A stretch of DNA of 45,863 nt from Lutibacter sp. (lineage in GTDB: Bacteria > Bacteroidota > Bacteroidia > Flavobacteriales > Flavobacteriaceae): NCBI GenBank assembly GCA_002733665.1, contig NVWM01000014.1:1-45863 (forward strand), written 5' to 3'. Below are positions 39,919 to 45,863 of this stretch, piece after piece. The notes beneath the pieces are model-generated. The model did no database searches and was not told the DNA's origin. It saw nothing but the letters and a program-made list of their open reading frames with translations. A program made the translations under genes and the position numbers. The number at the start of each line of letters is the position of its first letter. The stretch's first letter is position 1.

Positions 39919-40995
39919 CTATTTCGGTAAAATATTTGTTAGTACCCAAAGTTCTACTTCTTCTAAAGAACGCCAATGTTGATCTCTTTTTGTTTTATTA
40001 GAGGCAGCTTTTACAGATTTTTTATAACACCTTTCTAATTGAAACCTGTTGCCTTCAGCTAATTCTGTTTCTATAGGATGTTCAGTTGTTACATTTGTTA
40101 TTTGTGCTAAATTAGAGAAGATAAGTACCAATTTTCCTTCAGGCAAGAGTCTTTTTTTTGCTGCAGCAAAAAAATCTGGGAATAAGGTCTTATTATAATA
40201 AATAGCATCATCTATGCTTCCCAAATCGCGATTTTCTGGCAGCCAAGGAGGATTAAACACAATCAATTCGGTCTGTTTTTCCCACTTTCCAAAGAGATGA
40301 CCAAAATCCAGTTCAATCTTTCGAGATAACTTTGTTGTTCCCATAAACTCTCTCAACCCAATAATTGCATTGGGATTTATATCAGTCGCATACACTTTTT
40401 GGAAACCATGTTGTACCATTTGCAAAGATAATACGCCACACCCAACGCCTACATCAATAACTGTTTTTTTTGGTCCTTCATAACGTTTCAACCAATTGTC
40501 AAAAAGCACTAAATGTTCAAAACGTGTAGGAAAGTAGGTACCGTAATAAGGATGCATTTTGTTACGCAACACAGGAATAGAAATCCCGTTTTTGTACCAT
40601 TGCCAAGAACTATTCAATCCCTGTATTTGTGGAAAAGTCAAAAAGAAATGATTATTTTCTGGATAGAACTTTTCTAACCAACCAATACTAGGTGATTTCT
40701 TTGCACATAGTTTTTGATCGAGAATTTCTAATAGAATTAAATTTGAAAGTTTACGATATTCTGAGCGATACGCATGCTGTTCCTTAAAAGAGGTATTGGG
40801 TAATTTTAATTTGAGATATTTATGCAAATCATGAAGAAGAGATGTTCCATCGCTATAAAAATCCTTGATTAGTATAGATTTACCTTTTATTAAGTCTTCA
40901 ATCGCAGATCCATTATCAGTTCCATGTTTAAACGATTTTTGTTTTTCATTAAACGCAATAGGCGCTGGTTTATTTACTTTTATGTCAGTAATCAT
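39919..40995 (-). CDS. Class I SAM-dependent methyltransferase (small-domain type)
   Basis: With start MITDIKVNKPAP the protein is 358 aa; an ATG at 41040 would add 15 residues and cannot be excluded. The SAM-binding motif is VIDVGVGCGVLSLQM, then the acidic loop YATDINPNAI, and motif IV VFNPPWLPE, the NPPW signature of N-methyltransferases such as PrmC/RsmC/TrmN6. The N-terminal about 170 residues are an extra domain with no motif I recognise. A protein glutamine or RNA base could be the substrate. The glutaredoxin-like gene lies just upstream. Confidence 0.8.
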   Translation of the reverse strand: MITDIKVNKPAPIAFNEKQKSFKHGTDNGSAIEDLIKGKSILIKDFYSDGTSLLHDLHKYLKLKLPNTSFKEQHAYRSEYRKLSNLILLEILDQKLCAKKSPSIGWLEKFYPENNHFFLTFPQIQGLNSSWQWYKNGISIPVLRNKMHPYYGTYFPTRFEHLVLFDNWLKRYEGPKKTVIDVGVGCGVLSLQMVQHGFQKVYATDINPNAIIGLREFMGTTKLSRKIELDFGHLFGKWEKQTELIVFNPPWLPENRDLGSIDDAIYYNKTLFPDFFAAAKKRLLPEGKLVLIFSNLAQITNVTTEHPIETELAEGNRFQLERCYKKSVKAASNKTKRDQHWRSLEEVELWVLTNILPK

Positions 40996-41064
40996 AAGTT
41001 GGTTTTCATTTTTGATAAGGTAGGTAAACCATTCTGCCAATTACTGCGATTTACGAATAATTAT

Positions 41065-41331
41065 TCAAATAACTTTAAGTAAAAACGAGTGTAATTTATC
41101 AATCCATTTAATAAGATTTGTATCAGACGGATTTCTCAGCTTCTTTTTACCAATGGTTATTGTTGGGGAATTGAGTTTTCTGTTTTCATATAAGTTTCGT
41201 AATTCCTTAGCAAAATCTTCATTCGTTTCAACATCTAGAAATACATAATCTAGATTACGTGTTTCAAAAAATGTTTTATAATACTTCGTTTTATGGCATC
41301 GCTCGACACCAAATAATTTAATTGTATTCAA
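41065..41331 (-). CDS. Glutaredoxin-like protein with CxxT site
   Basis: This 88-aa thioredoxin-fold protein begins IKLFGVERCHKTKYYKTFF. The active-site position is CHKT, so it has a single cysteine (monothiol). The cis-Pro region is NSPTITIGKKKLRNPS. It may deglutathionylate or debacillithiolate proteins, or have lost redox activity. The partner is unknown. The spacing to the methyltransferase gene suggests a two-gene unit. Confidence 0.75.
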   Translation of the reverse strand: MNTIKLFGVERCHKTKYYKTFFETRNLDYVFLDVETNEDFAKELRNLYENRKLNSPTITIGKKKLRNPSDTNLIKWIDKLHSFLLKVI

Positions 41332-41419
41332 ATTGTTATTGCGTTTTTTAACCTATTCATAGTCGAAATACACCTCGTGTCCTTACAATTAATGGTTGAG
41401 TTTGCTTCTTAAGCCTTAA

Positions 41420-41436
41420 AAAGTTAACTTCGCTAA
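41420..41436. repeat. 17-bp direct repeat, right copy
   Basis: AAAGTTAACTTCGCTAA, the partner of 39844-39860 (one mismatch). Confidence 0.5.
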
Positions 41437-41496
41437 TAAAGAAGATGTAGTTTATTAAAATATAACGATATCTTATCCATTGTAATCAGTTCAACG

Positions 41497-42285
41497 ATGA
41501 AGCTAAACTTATGTCAAATAGATGCATTTACCAATACCGTTTTTGGTGGAAATCCAGCTTGTGTTGTTCCTTTGAATGAATGGCTGTCGGACGATTTACT
41601 TTTAAAAATCACTAGAGAAAATGCAGTTGCAGAAACTGCTTTTTTTGTTGATAAGGGAGATAAAATACATTTACGATGGTTTACTCCAGAAATTGAAATG
41701 GATTTATGTGGTCATGCAACTCTTGCAACTGCCCATTGTTTAAAGACAATCTTAAATTATCCTAAAAACAAAATTGTATTTGAAACATTGAGTGGAGACT
41801 TAACAGTTTTGATGAAAAATGATTTCTATTTTTTAGATTTCCCATCAAGAATGCCCTTAATTTCTAAACTGCCAGAAATAATAGAAAAGTCACTAAATAT
41901 CCAACCAAAGGAAGTGTTAAAATCAAGAGATTATGTATTGGTTTACGACTCTGAAGAAGACATCAAAAACATAAAAATTGACAGGCAAATTTTTGATCAA
42001 ATAAATCTTGATCCTGGCGGAGTTATTGTCACTTCCAAAGGCAACGATTGTGATTTTGTATCACGATTCTTTACACCACAAGCTTCCATTTTAGAAGATC
42101 CAGTTACAGGTTCTGCTCATTGCTCTCTCATTCCATTTTGGGCAAACAAACTTAACAAGAAAAGCCTTTCTGCAATGCAAATTTCCGAAAGAATTGGTAC
42201 ATTAAACTGTCTGGATAAAAACGATAGAGTAATAATAAGTGGGCAAGCAAAAACGTATTCAATTGGCTCATTATACATTAACTAA
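41497..42285 (+). CDS. PhzF-family isomerase
   Basis: This 262-aa protein has the PhzF/diaminopimelate-epimerase fold: QIDAFTNTVFGGNPACVV, the conserved glutamate in AVAETAFFV (Glu46), LRWFTPEIEMDLCGHATLAT and DPVTGSAHCSLIPFW. PhzF in pseudomonads isomerises a phenazine precursor, but no other phenazine gene is here, so the substrate is unknown. It is a single-gene unit ended by a perfect bidirectional terminator shared with atpC. Confidence 0.9.
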   Translation: MKLNLCQIDAFTNTVFGGNPACVVPLNEWLSDDLLLKITRENAVAETAFFVDKGDKIHLRWFTPEIEMDLCGHATLATAHCLKTILNYPKNKIVFETLSGDLTVLMKNDFYFLDFPSRMPLISKLPEIIEKSLNIQPKEVLKSRDYVLVYDSEEDIKNIKIDRQIFDQINLDPGGVIVTSKGNDCDFVSRFFTPQASILEDPVTGSAHCSLIPFWANKLNKKSLSAMQISERIGTLNCLDKNDRVIISGQAKTYSIGSLYIN

Positions 42286-42306
42286 CACTATAACTTTCAA
42301 CCATAA

Positions 42307-42340
42307 AAAAACTCCGAGTAAAAAATTACTCGGAGTTTTT
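42307..42340. terminator. Bidirectional terminator between phzF-like gene and atpC
   Basis: A perfect 15-bp inverted repeat (42307-42321 with 42326-42340, AAAA loop, core CTCCGAGTAA) has A and T runs at its ends. It lies between two convergent genes. Confidence 0.93.
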
Positions 42341-42361
42341 CATTAGGAAACAATAATTAAA

Positions 42362-42640
42362 TTAGTCTGCTAAAATAATTATTTTATTCTCTTTCATTTC
42401 AATTGTTCCTCCATTGATAGGGAATACATACTCTCCATCAACTTTCGTGAATTTATCTTGATAATCTTCTTCTATTTTTATGGCTCCTCCTTTAAACTTT
42501 ACGTTACCATTTACCAATAATGAAACTATTGGTGCGTGATTGTTTAACATCTGAAATTCTCCATTAATTCCTGGAACTGTTACAGATAAAACTTCTGAAG
42601 TTAAAAGAACGGCTTCTGGTGTTACTATTTCTAAAAACAT
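42362..42640 (-). CDS. atpC: ATP synthase F1 subunit epsilon
   Basis: This 92-aa protein is the beta-sandwich domain of epsilon (MFLEIVTPEAVLLTSEVLSV, VPGINGEFQMLNNHAPIVSL). It lacks the C-terminal two-helix inhibitory hairpin of E. coli epsilon (about 139 aa), as is common in Bacteroidetes. It lies 10 bp after atpD. It belongs to the central stalk of F1. Confidence 0.93.
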   Translation of the reverse strand: MFLEIVTPEAVLLTSEVLSVTVPGINGEFQMLNNHAPIVSLLVNGNVKFKGGAIKIEEDYQDKFTKVDGEYVFPINGGTIEMKENKIIILAD

Positions 42641-42650
42641 AAATCTAGTT

Positions 42651-44171
<1,521 letters not shown>

Positions 44172-44220
44172 TTATTATTAGCTTTTTAACTTATCGAGAT
44201 TGCTCTCCATTTTCAAGGTG

Positions 44221-44228
44221 CAAAGATA
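44221..44228 (-). promoter_or_regulatory. -7 element (TATCTTTG) of atpD-atpC
   Basis: On the minus strand TATCTTTG matches TAnnTTTG, about 60 nt before the atpD ATG. A TTG is found only 30 nt further upstream, outside the usual spacing. Confidence 0.45.
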
Positions 44229-44279
44229 TGAGATTTTATTTAAAAATAAATCTATTTTCAACTCTTTTTTACACATAAA

Positions 44280-44309
44280 AAAAGTCCTTTGAATTAACAA
44301 AGGACTTTT
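44280..44309 (-). terminator. Terminator of the TonB-dependent receptor gene
   Basis: A perfect 12-bp stem (44280-44291 with 44298-44309, core AGTCCTTTG) is followed on the minus strand by a T run. It lies 20 nt after the receptor stop and before the atpD promoter. Confidence 0.85.
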
Positions 44310-44329
44310 AAAAAATTTAATCTTCTTTT

Positions 44330-45863
44330 TTATGGATTAAGTGTCCAAGAAGCAAAATATTGTGATCCTATTTTACCATTTCCTGGTGCGCTTAAGTATT
44401 CTTGTCCTCCAAGATTTGCTCCACCAATTTTAAATAGTGATTTCCACTTAGGAAGTGAATAACTTACTTGTGCATCAATAACTGTTCTTGAATCAACAAC
44501 TGCATCAATAAATGTAGATTGCCATAAGTACTCATCATTCCAACGTGCATTTATATTAAACCCGAAGTTTTTAAATGCATTTGGATTTCCGAGTGAAACT
44601 TTCACCTTATGCTCAGGAGTATTAAATCCTGCTTCATAATCTGGATCTGTTGCTTGATCAAAATCAAACTTAGAATATGTATAGTTTAATCCTACATTAT
44701 ATCCTCCACCAAGTTTTGTTCCTAAACCAATTCCTGCTCCGTAAGAAGAAACGTCTGCAGCAGAATTAGAATATAAAGAAAATGGTTGGAAATCTCCATT
44801 ACTCAACGCTACTAATGCTACTGGTTGCTGTGAACTCCCACCAATTGCTGATAAATCTACAGAGTCAGACAAGTTTGCTTGACCATACAATGGTGCTAAT
44901 ACTACTTTGTTTCCTATAAAATCTTCATATTGATTGTAATAAGCACTAAAATCAACTGTAACCTTTCCTAAAAGACCTCTATATCCTACTTCATACGCAG
45001 TAACTTTTTCTGGCTTTACAAAATCAACAGGATCTGAATTTAAAAGAGCCATTGCCGCTAATTGTTCAGCAGGAGTTGTAGCCGCAGCAAATGCCGGTAC
45101 AAAAGCTTCTACAGAAGATTGCGTCCATGCGTTTTCATATCCATTTCTTCCTGTCATCGTTGAAGATGATGGGAACCCAAAAGAATCTACTAAAAATGAA
45201 GGAACTCCGTTAGATATTAAAGTTTGATTTACAGTTGTTGCAATCGGCGCAGATGTATATCTATCCAAGTTTTCTGGTGAAGAACCAACTAATAACGCTT
45301 GCCCTGCATCTAAACCAATATATTGATCTTGTGTTGAAGGGTTTCTAAAACCAGTTTGAAAAGAACCTCTAAAATTGTGATTTCTATCTTCTCCAGCACT
45401 ATATGCTAATGAAACTCTTGGTGATACATTATCATCAAAATTTTCTGCTTTATCATAACGTATAGATCCTGTAAACTTTAATCTCTCGTCAGCAAATTTC
45501 TTCTGTACTTGCATAAACGCTCCATATTCTTGATATTCAATAGGACCATCATAATCAGTATAAATAGTTCCCGCAGAATTTAATGAATACTGTCTCCAAG
45601 AACCACCAATCATAACATCTCCCCAGTTTTCCATAAGGTGTCCGAAATTATAATTTGCATCTACATGATAAAGTTTTGATGTATCAACAAACTTAGATCC
45701 TGTTGTTAAGTTTGGATCTGAAGTTACAGTCTCAAGCAACGCATCAAACTCTGGCGTTCCAGGTTGTGGAGTAAAAGCAGCATCTGCTTGTTGTCTTGCT
45801 AAATTATGTGCTGCTGCACTATCTCCTGCAGGAAATCCAGGAATTTGACCTGTTATTCCTCCA
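44330..45863 (-). CDS. TonB-dependent receptor (partial, N-terminus outside window)
   Basis: The frame is open to the window edge (511 codons), so the signal peptide, carboxypeptidase-like domain and plug are missing. The visible part is beta-barrel: GGSWRQYSLNSAG, GAFMQVQKKFADERLKFTGS, RYDKAENFDDNVSPRVSLAY, FQTGFRNPSTQDQYIGL, SFNINARW-like strands and a C-terminal SQYFASWTLNP. It imports a large or scarce nutrient across the outer membrane using TonB energy. The substrate is unknown. The terminal residue is Pro rather than the usual Phe. Confidence 0.88.
   Translation of the reverse strand, partial: GGITGQIPGFPAGDSAAAHNLARQQADAAFTPQPGTPEFDALLETVTSDPNLTTGSKFVDTSKLYHVDANYNFGHLMENWGDVMIGGSWRQYSLNSAGTIYTDYDGPIEYQEYGAFMQVQKKFADERLKFTGSIRYDKAENFDDNVSPRVSLAYSAGEDRNHNFRGSFQTGFRNPSTQDQYIGLDAGQALLVGSSPENLDRYTSAPIATTVNQTLISNGVPSFLVDSFGFPSSSTMTGRNGYENAWTQSSVEAFVPAFAAATTPAEQLAAMALLNSDPVDFVKPEKVTAYEVGYRGLLGKVTVDFSAYYNQYEDFIGNKVVLAPLYGQANLSDSVDLSAIGGSSQQPVALVALSNGDFQPFSLYSNSAADVSSYGAGIGLGTKLGGGYNVGLNYTYSKFDFDQATDPDYEAGFNTPEHKVKVSLGNPNAFKNFGFNINARWNDEYLWQSTFIDAVVDSRTVIDAQVSYSLPKWKSLFKIGGANLGGQEYLSAPGNGKIGSQYFASWTLNP

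Noticed and set aside
41497..42285. Phenazine biosynthesis locus
   Set aside because: Only a PhzF-family protein is present; none of phzA-E or phzG is nearby and the family is widespread with other roles.

Overview
The window is AT-rich, gene-dense DNA from a member of Bacteroidetes, almost certainly a marine flavobacterium. Three observations support this. Candidate promoters follow the Bacteroidetes pattern TTG-N17-23-TAnnTTTG and clear Shine-Dalgarno sites are absent. Family-typical proteins are present: a DUF11-repeat surface protein, a TonB-dependent receptor, a Bacteroidetes-type LeuRS, a bacilliredoxin and a split atpD-atpC unit. There is no rRNA, tRNA, CRISPR array or transposase gene that I can see.

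Layout. 1-1408: start of a large secreted DUF11 protein (minus strand, runs off the window). 1877-4964: metallophosphoesterase, TerB/J-domain protein, bacilliredoxin and HD hydrolase. 5155-11794: a minus-strand run of leuS, GTP cyclohydrolase II, SemiSWEET, NtrY-like kinase and enoyl-CoA hydratase. 12049-13874: EamA exporter and ketopantoate-reductase-like gene. 13897-25030: a metal-homeostasis block. It holds an MntR/TroR-type regulator divergent from di-heme lipoprotein, Rieske, porin and TroABCD-like transporter genes, then the converging feoA-feoB-Cys-rich peptide operon and a SCO gene. 25276-26607: rseP. 26680-33693: biotin genes in transcription order (hypothetical)-bioF-bioD-bioA-KAS-bioB. 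33860-37991: membrane proteins, a DUF2975 pair with a small HTH regulator, DUF2007 and sanA. 38037-39816: umuC-umuD. 39919-42285: methyltransferase, glutaredoxin-like and PhzF. 42362-44159: atpC-atpD. 44330-45863: 3' part of a TonB-dependent receptor gene.

The most unusual feature is a family of short hairpin repeats with outward GTCA ends. They occur singly or as inverted pairs in spacers, and also in frame inside leuS, bioF and the KAS gene. In the biotin cluster two such pairs enclose small paralogous GIY-YIG nuclease genes, one on each side of bioD. The hairpin stems show compensatory base changes between copies. This looks like a GIY-YIG-linked mobile element family whose short pairs may be non-autonomous derivatives (inference).

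The second is LeuRS, which carries an inserted DUF559 (Vsr-like nuclease fold) domain in its editing domain. The third is the metal block: two divergent promoters and the feoA promoter share an operator-like 12-mer, and a periplasmic redox pair (di-heme plus Rieske) is encoded in front of a porin and a metal ABC transporter whose two permeases both end in winged-helix-like cytoplasmic tails.
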